The notes below the pieces were generated by a model that saw only the letters and a list, made by a program, of their open reading frames with translations, had not been told where the DNA came from and ran no database searches. This document shows positions 48,686 through 60,399 of a DNA stretch of 64,000 nt, piece after piece. The translations under genes and the position numbers were made by a program. Within the stretch, counting starts at the first letter, position 1, and each line of letters starts with the position of its first letter. Origin of the DNA: Coenobita brevimanus (taxonomy: Eukaryota; Arthropoda; Malacostraca; Decapoda; Coenobitidae); contig CM064671.1 in NCBI GenBank assembly GCA_032717465.1, forward strand, positions 56,329,394-56,393,393. Reading direction: 5' to 3'.

Positions 48686-49128
48686 CAAATGACTGCAACG
48701 GTTTGTTTATTTTTTCGTCTTCACACAAGCTTATGGTGGATATATCGTACCAAATACGAGACTAGGCAGGTAAGCACATCTTGTTTCCCTAAACATTTTA
48801 CTTGTGTATATTCAGGACCACAAAATGGTCCCTTTATTCAAAATTTATATAGCAAAACTTCCTTATTATAAAATATAGCATGAAGCATTTATCTTATTTT
48901 TAGCTTAAATACATTTCGTCCTAAACTCAGACTGTCAGTTTTACAGTCAAATACAGAATTTGAGTCGCCTCTCCTGCACCAGTTTCATTGCTGAATTCAT
49001 ATTAGCTGCATTGAGGTTATTATATTATCATTCATCTGCGGATGATGATATGGTCTTTCATAAACTAAGTCTCATTTAAGTATCTTCGAATCCACCAATG
49101 AGAATAAGGCAAGGGAGGCGAGCAGACT
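47501..49128. other. Intergenic, no gene recognised
   Basis: Contains (GA)n-(CAGA)n at 48249-48300 and (AT)n at 48596-48682. No supported gene. Confidence 0.5.
48596..48682. repeat. (AT)n microsatellite
   Basis: About 87 bases of alternating AT. Confidence 0.96.
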
Positions 49129-49626
49129 TTACTTTTGCTTGTATAAGTGATTCAGTTGATTACAAAATGTAATGTATGATTTTGGTAAGATTGCTGGTAT
49201 GTAGAGAGGAGCACCTGACGTGTTGTGTCTATGGTAATTATGAGCACTCTGACCATGTGATGTATAAGTACTGCTAAGCTGAACAATGTTTCTCTCATGG
49301 GGAATTGTTGAGAGGTGAGCCAATGCTTCCTGTGATAGTGAAAACAGCAACGAGGACTTCATCTTTTCAATTCCTTCTGAAGCTGTCAACATACTGTGTT
49401 TCCAAAAAGGTCTACAGCGTGTTCTTTTGGCGCATCGCAACCCCTTCTCCTTCCAATTACGAATCCAGCGGTACACGGTGGAAGTACTGGCTCCCGTCAG
49501 GTGGGATATGAATCTGGCCGAGGCTCCTTTTAACCACAGACATCGTACCCAGGCTAACTCACTCGTAATCGACATCCGCGAGACCTTCTCGAAGTCCATG
49601 TGGTTTCTGTTGGACGACAACGTCAT
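49129..49626 (-). CDS. Small helix-turn-helix protein, transposase-N-terminus-like
   Basis: A 165-residue frame. Residues about 19-65 read SITSELAWVRCLWLKGASAR, then FISHLTGASTSTVYRWIRNW, then KEKG. This is a classic HTH of the IS630/Tc1 N-terminal type (two helices, with the TVYRWIRNW recognition helix). What follows (residues 70-165) has no recognised domain and no DDE motifs, so it is either the first exon of a gene, a truncated transposase, or a domesticated DNA-binding domain. Several ATGs lie upstream of the HTH (residues 1, 9 and 17). It lies between the two IR genes on the same strand. No splice structure could be fixed. Confidence 0.5.
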   Translation of the reverse strand: MTLSSNRNHMDFEKVSRMSITSELAWVRCLWLKGASARFISHLTGASTSTVYRWIRNWKEKGLRCAKRTRCRPFWKHSMLTASEGIEKMKSSLLFSLSQEALAHLSTIPHERNIVQLSSTYTSHGQSAHNYHRHNTSGAPLYIPAILPKSYITFCNQLNHLYKQK

Positions 49627-49913
49627 TCATACATGTATAGTTATAAAGATATACAATTTACTAAATGTGTGAGAATGAAGGGATGGTGGTGTGCCACAAA
49701 CCATCGAAGCAAGATCGAGACAGTAAATCCATCCCTACAATATCAAAAAGGTCTGATATTATGCACTGCATGGTTCAGAAAAACCTAAGTGCAGAACAAT
49801 GGTACTTATTCTAATAAAAATATTGTACATACATACATAGCTACATGAAAGCATTCACACATACATATATACATATATATGAAGTAACTTCAATTCACTG
49901 TTAAGAAATGTAT

Positions 49914-50040
49914 GCAAATTGACTACAGGAGAAATGGATATCGAGACAGTACGTTCTTTCGCAAGAGTAGCCTATGATAAATCTTTAGGGCATATACGAA
50001 AGTACTTACTGTCAATTTTAATTTCGCCTGTGGTCAATTT

Positions 50041-50044
<4 letters not shown>
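49914..50044. repeat. Degenerate hairpin element related to 50130-50264
   Basis: TGCAAATTGACTACAGGAGA at the left and its mirror (CGCCTGTGGTCAATTTGC) at the right form imperfect arms around ACGAAAGTACTTACTGTC. Wording matches the hairpin 90 bp to the right. Confidence 0.65.
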
Positions 50045-50130
<86 letters not shown>

Positions 50131-50293
50131 GCAAACCAACCACAGGAGAAATGAAAGGACCGACAGTGAGTACTTTCGTATATTACATCTTCAAACAGTC
50201 TGAAGATGTAGTATACGAAAGTACTCACTGTCGCTCCTTTCATTTCTCCTGTGGTTAGTTTGCATACATATCTTCATGGTGAAATGAGGACTC

Positions 50294-50366
<73 letters not shown>

Positions 50367-50541
50367 CAGTGGGGCCCAGTGTTCCGAGTATTGGACAGAT
50401 CTGGGATGTTTCAAGTGTTTATAAAGGAGGGAACCCCGGGTAGGGACCTATGAGGTTCGCGACTATGAGCCGATAGGCGGAGGGTGATACACTTAGTACC
50501 CTCCCAGTGGAGTGCCTCGCCCAGCACCCGTGGGATCCAAT

Positions 50542-50621
<80 letters not shown>
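50045..50621. repeat. Three (TA)n tracts around the hairpin
   Basis: (TA)n at 50045-50127, 50299-50361 and 50546-50621. The piece 50362-50545 between the last two has no recognised motif. Confidence 0.93.
50130..50264. repeat. Long hairpin: 64-bp arms, 7-base loop
   Basis: Left arm 50130-50193 and right arm 50201-50264 are reverse complements with about 3 mismatches over 64 bases, separated by AACAGTC. The arms include CAGGAGAAATGAAAGGA and GTGAGTACTTTCGTAT. (TA)n tracts flank it (50045-50127 and 50299-50361). No coding content. Confidence 0.92.
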
Positions 50622-50622
<1 letters not shown>

Positions 50623-51464
50623 TTCCTATTAACTTTATGACCATAAATCTAGCCCACCAAGCTTTGCAATCAAGGATGGATAATTCAGTCATCTAACCAT
50701 TTTCATTTCTGTACGTTTTAGCCTACGAATATCCTCTTCTTTTACTGACCAGGGCTCATTACCATATAGCATTAAACTCCAAGCACATGCCGCATATGAT
50801 AATCCCTTAGCACAGAGGAAGAGCCCTCTCAATGTCAGGAAATACAACAGCTCTCAGAATTTCCTCGAGCCACTTCTTACGTTAGTCACAGAGCTAGCTC
50901 TGGCTCTACTTCCAGTACATAACAAGTCCCCCCCTTTACCCCCCCCAAAAAAAAAAAAAAACTCCACACTCAAGAGACTCACCAGGAAGATCAATCCATG
51001 CTTACCTGACAATCTGTACATGCTCTCCCCAACATGTCATGCACATGGAATAAGCAGTATCCCGCAGTCTGTCGGCAATTCCACTACATCTCTTATGCAG
51101 CCAATCATCACAAAAACTGTACAAGATGGAGTTACTTTACTTCCCACACCCTTGTAGCAAACCTCACATGGGCTCTCTTCCTCTGCATCGACAGAACCAC
51201 AACCAGCCTTAGATGTCATCACTTTCACTTTATCCTCATTTATTCTCAAGTCTTTGTGCCCCATTCCAACTCTTCACTTCCTAAATCTTTTCTCCGGTTC
51301 CCTTTAAATCTCTGCAATCAGCACCAAGTTATCAGTATACAACATCTCCCATGGGCATCCATTTCTTAAGCTGCGTGAGAGCTTCAAGCATCATAACAAA
51401 CAATAAGTGGCTCAAAAACGATCCCCTAAAGCACGCCCACATTCATGAAAAACTCATCACTTAA

Positions 51465-52218
51465 CCTGTCACGTCCTGAGCTATTTCGCACCTCTGACAC
51501 CCCCCAATCACGACGTATTTTCGATTTTTTTTTTTTTTTTTTGGCCAAAATCTCCGCTTTTGGTGAGAAACATCGAAAATTCATAGAGAAATCGGTCACC
51601 TGAGGTTTAAAATACTCGATCCAGGTACCAGTACCTCCTTACCTGACCGGGTTTTCTAACAGGCTGGCACCAAAAAAACGAGTTCTATGGGAGGGTAACT
51701 ATTTCACACCACTCATAAACGGTATTTATTTATTTACTTGGTACGAATTTATATATAGTATGAGAGTATATTGGTTTTCAAACAGTAATATAGGCATTAT
51801 TAGCATTGTTTCACTCACTAACTCATCTCCATACCTGACCTTTTGCCACATTACCTGATCCTTATTTCTGACTGTTTCTTCCTCTAATGCTATGTAAACT
51901 TTGTCCTCCACATTGTCATCGATTGGGGAATCACTCTGGCCCTGAATGTCTTTACTGGCCAGGTCACTGGTAACAGGTGAATTGCCGAGACAATGGTGTG
52001 CAGGGGAGGGAGGTTATGTGGTGTAAGGCATTGTCTTTGCTTGGCATCTTGTAGAGGAATAGAGGAAGGTGTCCCGTGTATACGTACGAAAAATCACGCG
52101 CAAAAATTGAAATTGTGCAAATTAGGGACCTTGCAATTGCACGATGTACCAGTACGTCGTCGGGACTGGCAAATGCAAAATGTTGCAACGTACCCATACG
52201 TCGATGGGACGGGGCGGG
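51465..52218. mobile_element. piggyBac-like TTAA element 2
   Basis: TTAA at 51461-51464 and 52219-52222 flank inverted ends CCTGTCACGTCCTGAGC and GGGACGGGGCGGG (about 15 bp, imperfect). The 754-bp element interrupts LINE C in the RT: RVNGDL lies on one side and SDEFF on the other. Near the right end the words GTACCAGTACGTCGTCGGGA and GTACCCATACGTCGATGGGA form a subterminal direct repeat. No transposase domain. Confidence 0.78.
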
Positions 52219-52960
52219 TTAAATCTCCATTCACTCTCACCTGGGTGCGAGAACCTGCATACATAGTCATAAAACACTCTAACCAGTCACTGCTTAATCC
52301 CAAGGTTTCTTATTGCCTGCTTCACCACCACCCTAGGGAGTATGTCAAAGGACTTCTCAAAATTATAAAAAAAGTACAATTCCTTCTCATTCCAATATTT
52401 TTTTCCTGATGTTGACAGACAATGAATATGGTATCATTTTTCCTTTACCTGTAATAAACCCATATGCATTTCATCAATTTTCAGTCTTTTCCCAATCATG
52501 CCATCTAGGATTCTGTCCATTACCTTCATTACATGGTCTAAATATTATATGCCTTTATACTTTCCTCTTTTCAGGGCATCACCCTTGCCCTTGTACACCC
52601 TTACGGTCACACTCTTCAGCCAGTCATCTGGAACAACACACATATAATCACATTTATCAGATCAGAAACAAAATCCATTCCTGTATCTCATGAGGCCTTC
52701 AGCATTTCAGCAGTCATCTCAGACACATCTGCCACCTTCCTCAACTTCATCCTGTCAATTGCCCACCTCACACTAGTGGTAACAAAGAACATGGGCCAAA
52801 CACAAGATCTGCTGCCAAACTTTCCCAGTTCCAGTCAAACTCCTCATTCAGACATCTTTAATATACTCACTGTCCACCTCCACCTTTCCCTCATCATTCT
52901 TCAAACACTGATCACTAATGATATCCTTGCTTTCCCTCATCATCTGATTTGCCACCTTAA

Positions 52961-53628
52961 CCCCTATCCGCCGAGTAACGTTTATAAACGTCACAATCGG
53001 GGTGCTACATGGCCGCCTGGTATCGGCTATACATGTAAGTGTCCTCCCGCCACCATCTGAACCGGCCACCATTTCATCTCGGCACCAAGTGTGGGGAAGG
53101 AGTTCCTCCGTAGCACACAGGCGAGAGTTAGTCTGTCCCGTGCTTTTGCCAGGTGTATAATGATGTCTTCAGGTTCCTATTTGTCTGATTCTGTCTACAA
53201 TGCCTGTAGCCAATAGCATCCTCCTTCCCTGCCAAGCCTCTTTCCAAGGATAGCCACTAAAAAAGGGCTCTGTAATAGTGACATAAGGCGTGCCTTGGAT
53301 GCAACAGTGCCTAGTTTATCTAGTAATGGAAAAGTTATCATGTTGAGAGTAAAGCCACAGTTGGCGCTGCGGGCAGATGCACAAACACATTCTGATCTTC
53401 CGCCAAAAATTAGTTCTCTTCCTCACGTCATTACTCATCAAAGCACCGACCTAAAGACCTGGGGATACTTTCGTTACCAAGGAAAAGAGGAGATGAATAA
53501 GACAGTCTTTAATTTGTTTCCATAAGTGCTATACTTTCTGAGATATTAAGGTTTGTAAACAAGTAATTTCAAGGAAATTGCCAGTAATGAGGTGACGACT
53601 ATGTTAAAATTAGCCCTGCATTTGGTGG
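52961..53628. mobile_element. TTAA-flanked element 3
   Basis: TTAA at 52957-52960 and 53629-53632 flank a 668-bp insert. The ends share only CCNCC, so the TIR is weak. LINE C reading is continuous across the joined TTAA (…NNYDT/LKVANQMM). A palindrome ACGTTTATAAACGT lies 20 bases from the left end. The inner frame at 53295-53525 has codon-like texture but no recognised domain. Likely piggyBac-type by target site. Confidence 0.65.
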
Positions 53629-53875
53629 TTAAGTATCATAATTATTCATCCATTCAGCACTGTTTACGTTATCCAGTAAGATCCTCTGAATCTCATATTT
53701 TGCCTTGTATATTTCCTCCCAGTTTGGCAACCTTCTTTTCTTCTGAACAGCAGTTTCTGCAACCTCATCCCACCACCATGTTATCATGTGTCTCGGAGCA
53801 CCCCTTGTCCATCCATACATCGAATCAGGAACCCTCAAGAGACTGCCCTTGAGAGTTCTGAACCATTCATTAACA

Positions 53876-53878
<3 letters not shown>

Positions 53879-53955
<77 letters not shown>

Positions 53956-54027
53956 TATATATAGATATATTATATATATATATAGATATATATATATATG
54001 TATATATATATAGATATATATATATAA
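53879..54027. repeat. Compound (TA)n-(GA)n-(TAGA)n microsatellite
   Basis: TA to about 53911, GA to about 53950, then mixed TAGATA/TA units to 54027. It abuts the 5' end of LINE C. Confidence 0.95.
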
Positions 54028-54295
54028 TTGGTAGTTTGGGCACAGAAAAAGTCGAGGATTATGACCAAATGATAATACAGATGTAATACCTTTGTGTTTC
54101 GGAGTTACTAAGGTTTTTTTGTGTGTGTATAGTCAATGGTCGTGTCGGAGCCATCCCTTCATGGACTGTCTACCAACACTCTGATGGCTGATTGAAAGGT
54201 AAGGTACAAGAGGCAATGGAGAGGGACGCCTTCTCGAATCCCACTAAAGGAGGAGGATGTACTGAGCGTAACTTAAATTCAACCCTCCCCCCCCA

Positions 54296-54299
<4 letters not shown>

Positions 54300-54352
<53 letters not shown>
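54300..54352. repeat. (GA)n microsatellite
   Basis: GA repeat preceded by a CCCCCCCC run. Confidence 0.96.
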
Positions 54353-54354
<2 letters not shown>

Positions 54355-54851
54355 GAATGTAACATGAAAACGCAATTTCAGCCAAAGTTTTAACAATATT
54401 CAGTAATTAATTCTCTTCATTTACTTTTATTTCTTCTTCTTAATCATTTGAACAATAAAAATTTTCGTTGCTTATTCTAATCATCTTCGACTATACCCTT
54501 TTGTAATCTAATCGCGTTTAAAACTGCCATCCCTCTATCTTGAATACCAAGTCGTAGTGAGATAATAACCCGATAATATGATGGTAGTCACGAAGAAGTG
54601 CCATGGAAATTATGTAGATTCATGGTATTTTCTTTATCTGCCACTGAGCTACCCGAATTAAGCTACAAAATGACAGTCTGGGCCAAGTTTAGGTGAAAAG
54701 ATTATAGTCCGTGTAATATACGAGTGTATGTGTGCCTCTATACTAGCAGAATAATTAACAGGATATTTTGAATTTTTCTTTTCCGAAGTAATAACCCTGA
54801 CGTTTTTCAACGCACGATAATATGTGACAGGGATAAGGTACATTTTTATTT

Positions 54852-54975
54852 TATTTTATTTTTTTTTAATGTGTCCGACTCTGGGCATAGGCTTCACAGC
54901 CTGCTTTCAAGGCCCAGTAGCCCTCCTACGTACCGCACACCTCCACATGTTTGCAACACCACAGTGACGCCTATT
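54852..54975 (-). mobile_element. tRNA-derived SINE, family 1, 3' fragment
   Basis: T-run then AATGTGTCCGACTCTGGGCA and AAGGCCCAGTAGCCCTCCTA, matching 41685-41770. Only the poly(A) end and about 110 bp of body are present, so it is 5'-truncated. Confidence 0.78.
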
Positions 54976-57030
54976 TGTATTTCGCTATATGACATTATTT
55001 TATTGTGTTAGTGTTTTCGGCAACTACAGTGCACTTTGCTCACTTCACCTTGGAGCGAAATTGTCCTCTCATCTAAATTGCCGAGCTGTGACAAGATATT
55101 TACACTGAAACATGATGTTATGTACGAAGATATGCAATGAAAAGAAGATATGGCTGTAGTATATTCTTATTCTGACATGAAACTACGGGAAACAGGCTTG
55201 AAAGGGACTACAGTCTCTGCCCTGGTAAAGGCTACTGAGTTATAACATACTCTGCCTGAATCAGGGCTGAAGTGAACTGTTTCTATGTGTGAAGTTATAC
55301 TGGAGCGAATTGCGAGAGTGTCAGTAACCAAGGGAAATGGGAAATAATGACCACAATGACTGACGAAGAAAGGACCTAAATTACGTTAGTCTCCTTCATT
55401 AAGATGGCATATTGTGTCGGATCTGTGTGATACTCAGACCCTTGTACTGAAGTAAAGAGACACTTTTAGAGGAAAATGAGTTACTCATAGACTTTATCAA
55501 TTCCCTTCAATAAGTTAGGCATTTCCTCAGTTATATATACTAGTCTGACGTCGCTAAAGCAAAATATCCTAATATGTCATCGGACTGAAGGAGTTATCAA
55601 CAGACTTACTTTCTTAAATTCAAAGGTGAAGTGCACTGGCTGGGTGTATGAAGTTATGTAGGACTGGGTGACGAAACCGTCACTGGCCAAAGCAGCTGGC
55701 AACTGACGTCCACAGTGCTGCTCCACGTGTTATATACCCCTACTCACAACACTAACCCCTACTCTCTCTCTTCGTTAACCTTTTCCTGCAGTTGAACTTT
55801 CCGTGAAAATTCAAAATCTTCCACACTCAGTATTAACCCCTCCCTCTCTACCTCCTCGTTAACGTTTTCTAGCCGTTGCCCTTTACGTGAAAATACAAAC
55901 TCTTCCTTTGACATTTACTTTTTTTTTTTTCAACATTTATCCTCCTTCTGCTCCAGGACATCTTCAGTATTATATTTTAGTAATGAAGGTTTTATCCAGC
56001 CCCTTCATTTCGGAAAGTCATGTTCAACTCTTCAATCCGGAGACTAATTTTCCCTTCTATACTTGGTGACTTCATGAGAAACGTTTGGTACTGGAAGCAT
56101 CCTGTATGAATTGGTTATTCTTTTCAGTAATAAGATTTGCATACAGTCAATAAATCATAATTATCCTCTGTTGGCTCCTATACTAAAATGGGAAACAAGT
56201 CCGGGAGCGAAGGGGTTAACATAGCAGGACGAGAACTTGGCATGTATGTAGTAAGGATATCCCCCAACTGATCCTCTTATTAAGCATAATGGCCGTGTGA
56301 GATTATAACTGTTTAAGGGTTAAACATGAAATGCGTGGTTATTAGTAATTATCGCTAAACCCCATTATAATTATATTAGTAGCATGACAAGTATTAGCCA
56401 AGTAGAAGGATGTGATTAGCAAACTTCATATCTCTCATTCTCTCACCAATTGTATTAATCCTTTATTCATACAATCCCAAATTTCTTAATCCTTTCGGCA
56501 TGAGGATTTATTTTTCGCACACTAACGAGAGAAGATTTTATTTGTATTGAAACACGTCAGTCATCTGAAGGGATTGCCTGCAGTTCAAGTCATCCCACAA
56601 CAAAGAAAATTTCGGTGAGGTGTGGCTTATATAACACGCTTCTTTTTCAGTACGTTAAATGAATGTATGATGTTTTACCTGGCCTGGATGTCGTACGAGA
56701 CCAATGTAATTCTTCACACATAATATTACGTATATAATAATGATGACATTGATACTGTATGAATGACGCCATCTTAAGGAAGTGGTTATTGAAGGCATCT
56801 GATGGAATTCAAAAGAAGATTCAAGGTAGCACATGTATTAAGCATCACAATCATCATATGTTGCTGGGCGGCTCAGTCTGTTCGTGTGAGCAGTGCAGAA
56901 ACGTTGACTGCTTCCTGAAATTTCTGGTGAACTAAGGAAGCGGATGATGTATAAATGTGATGTATGTATGTATGTATGTATGTACAACACTATAAAGCTA
57001 ATGAGATGAGCTATGTGAAGCTAAAAGTGA
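54976..57030. other. Intergenic, no gene recognised
   Basis: AT-rich sequence with a short (TGTA)n at 56962-56984. No supported gene or element. Confidence 0.5.
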
Positions 57031-57034
57031 TGCA

Positions 57035-57290
57035 AGGTGGTAGTTGTAGTAGTAGTAGTAAATGTAGTAGTAGTAGTAGAAGTAGTAATAGTTGCAGCCG
57101 CAGAGTCATCTGTATGTGAACCCAGTGGACTGCAGGCTGATGCTATCCTTCTGCAGTCAACCATCCACCTTTTGGGAGATAGAGGGGGAACTGAAGGTGT
57201 TTGTCTAACCAGGCAGGGGAGCCACCCGGTCATATCGGTGACACCACATGAAGGCGACCCTCTCCAGCGCCAAACAGGGTAGACACTAAT
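57035..57290 (+). repeat. Dispersed repeat, copy 2
   Basis: A GTA trinucleotide head (57035-57090), then TGAACCCAGTGGACTGCAGG and a body shared with 5505-5745. See that entry. Confidence 0.55.
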
Positions 57291-57469
57291 TTAACTGCCC
57301 TGTCCCTGCAAAACACAAGGATATGGGTGTGTATTATAAGAACAACGCTGATATCGCGTAATCGTATCGAACTAGTAACAAGGCATTAATTCCAATCTCT
57401 TTACTATCAGAGGTGTGTCCTTAACTGAACAGAATCACATTCATTAGTAAAAGGGAAGTAAAGCGTTAT

Positions 57470-58620
57470 CGTAGTTACGAGGGACTAAGGTTTAACGTGA
57501 TTTGGTGTAGTACTGTAGTGTGCTGCAAGTTGTGAGGTATTGTGGTGTTGGCTATTTGGTGTAGGCCTATGTATAAACTGTAAGGTGTGGTGTTGTATGC
57601 AGTGATGTGATGTGGTGCAGGTGGTGTAGTGTGGTAGAGTGGTGTGGTGTGGTACTGTGATGTGGTGAGGTAAAGATGGTTTGGCATGATGTACGTGGTG
57701 TGGTGAAACTGGTGTGGTGAAGTTGGTGTGGTGTACCTGGTATTGCGTAGATGGTGTGATGTAATACTGATACTATGGTGTAGATGGTGTGATGTGTTGT
57801 GATATGATATAGTGGGTGTGATGTAGATGTAGTGTGGTTTGGTAGCGTTAGTGTAATGTGATGTTGGTGGTTTGCTGTAGGTGGTTTGGCGTAGTGTATA
57901 TGGTGTGGTGTGGTGTGGTGAAAGTGACACTGTATGGTATATGTATTATGATGTGTGGCCTAGTTGGTACCGTGTGGTGTAAGTGGCTTGATGCAAATGT
58001 ATTGTGTAGTATATGTAGTGTTGTACTGTGTACTTGGTGCGGTGCAGGTGATGTTGTGTGGTGTTAGTGAAATGGTGTGTTGTGTGTAGTGTGGTGTAGA
58101 TGTTGCGATGTGTAGGTGGTTGGTGTGGTGTAGGTGGTGTGGCGTGATGCAAATGGTATGATGTTCGTGGTGTTATGTGGAATGGTGTGGTGTGATGTGG
58201 ATTATTGTACTGCAGTGTGCTATGGTGTACTTGGTGATTTGGTGTAGATATATTTGGAATATTGTGCTGTTGTGTGGTGTGATATTCCTGGGTGTGGTGT
58301 GGTATGGTATCGTTTGCTGAGATGTAGTTGGTGTGCCTAGTGCCATGTGGAGTAGATATTACGTTGTGTAGGCTGTGTGGTAGGGTAATGCTAGGTGGTG
58401 TGGTATAGTGTGGTGTGGTGCGATTAAGTTTTGCGGTGTGCTACGGTGGGATATAAAGTGGATGGTGTGGCGTGGTGAAGGTATTGTGTCGTGAAGCCAG
58501 TGGTATGGTGTGGTGGCAGAATTACAGTATGGCGTGATGTGTCGTGCTGTGGTGTGGTGTAGGTGATATGGTGAGGTGTTCAGTGGTTTGATGTAATGAT
58601 ATAGGCTATTATAGGTACTG
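57470..58620 (+). repeat. G/T-rich degenerate minisatellite
   Basis: About 1.15 kb dominated by GGTGTGGTGT-type words with TGATGT, GTAGAT and GTAGGTG variants. Strand bias is extreme: G and T make up most of the plus strand. The His/Thr-rich minus-strand frames are artefacts. Confidence 0.85.
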
Positions 58621-58724
58621 GGCTGGTCTTACTTCGTTTACTGTGATCACCTCTTTTTCTGTATTTTTCTTGCAATTGTTAAAACTTTTGGAATTACTGC
58701 AGCCTCCAATAACTCGATCATAAT

Positions 58725-59013
<289 letters not shown>

Positions 59014-59094
59014 CTTAGGCTGTCTGGTAGATATTGTATGTAGGGTGATATATATATATATATATATATGTAATGGTAGTGTTAGAGTGGCTCT

Positions 59095-59525
<431 letters not shown>

Positions 59526-59668
59526 CAGAGCACAAGGAACTTTATACAATATACATAAAAGTCGTCATTGTGTTCAGAGGATTAAGATATTTTGACGTGT
59601 TATACTTTTTTAGTTAGAGTATTTCATGAATTAAATATTGTGCTCATTATGCCAAGTCATTATAAGAT

Positions 59669-60195
59669 TTTTTTTTTTTTTAAGTATGAAAGAATGAAGC
59701 AAAGTTCAGAAGTCCGTGAAATGTTCACTCCATGTAAAAAAAAAATAATAATAATAACGCGGAGCAAAATTCAAGATCTGTTTATTTCGAGATTCCTGGA
59801 CACACTTCGTTTTAAAGACCGGAGTTCATAGACAGTAGGAAATACAGACAGAGGAAGACAGTTCCAGAGTTGACTTGTTGCATACACGAAGGACTGAGAG
59901 CAACTGCAAATTCTTGCATTAGAGAATTGTAGAGAAAGGAATGAAACTTGATTGCTAGACGGGCGCTATGCACCCACCCTACTGGTGGAGGGATGCAAGC
60001 AGAAAGTTCACAGATAAAGATGCAGCAGTGCGGCAAAGAGACAGAGATTGAAGGGAGCCAGAAAGAGAAGGAGAAAAAATGAGACGAGAAGCCTTTGATT
60101 CCACCTTGTTGAGGAGAGCTGTATGGGAAGAGCCTTCCCACACATGAGAGTTGTACTCTACACCGGGGCGAATGTCTTATGAGGAACATCGGCAC
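59669..60195 (-). mobile_element. LINE G, copy 2, 3' fragment
   Basis: Nucleotide wording parallels 60411-60960: GAAATACAGACAGAGGAAGA, CAGTTCCAGAGTTGAC, GAAGGACTGAGAG and CACACATGAGAGTTGTACTC. A T-run at 59669-59682 is the reversed poly(A). It contains only the 3' end and lies in tandem with, and in the same direction as, the larger copy. Confidence 0.82.
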
Positions 60196-60399
60196 GATGA
60201 CATCTTAGTATGTACTGATTTCGCTATTGCCAGAAAAATTTATTCAGCTTAGAAATGTCCTTTTCAAATGAAGGGTTTATAAACAAACTACTTTAGCCCC
60301 ATTGCTAGCGTATGCCACTCCTAACTTGACGACAATTGTATTAAATTACCTTGCCATCTAGATGTAACAATACTGTTCATTAATATTATTTATTAAGAC

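Larger units (their letters stand above)
50640..53878 (-). mobile_element. LINE C, decayed, interrupted by two TTAA elements
   Basis: Reading leftward on the minus strand: TWWWDEVAETAVQKKRR (linker, 53629-53838), KVANQMMRESKDIISDQCLK with KNDEGKVEVDSEYIKDVWKE (52850-52956), RT remnants ending SSDWLECFMTMYAGSRTQVR, then GHKDLRINEDKVKVMTSKAG (51150-51264) and YAACAWSLMLYGNEPWSVKE (about 50760). This order matches a LINE family abundant in marine invertebrates. Many stops. Host reading is continuous across each TTAA insert. The 5' end abuts a (TA)n tract at 53879. Confidence 0.8.

Noticed and set aside
57475..57930. His/Thr/Tyr-rich minus-strand frames over 57475-58152
   Set aside because: Low-complexity readout of the GGTGTGGTGT minisatellite.
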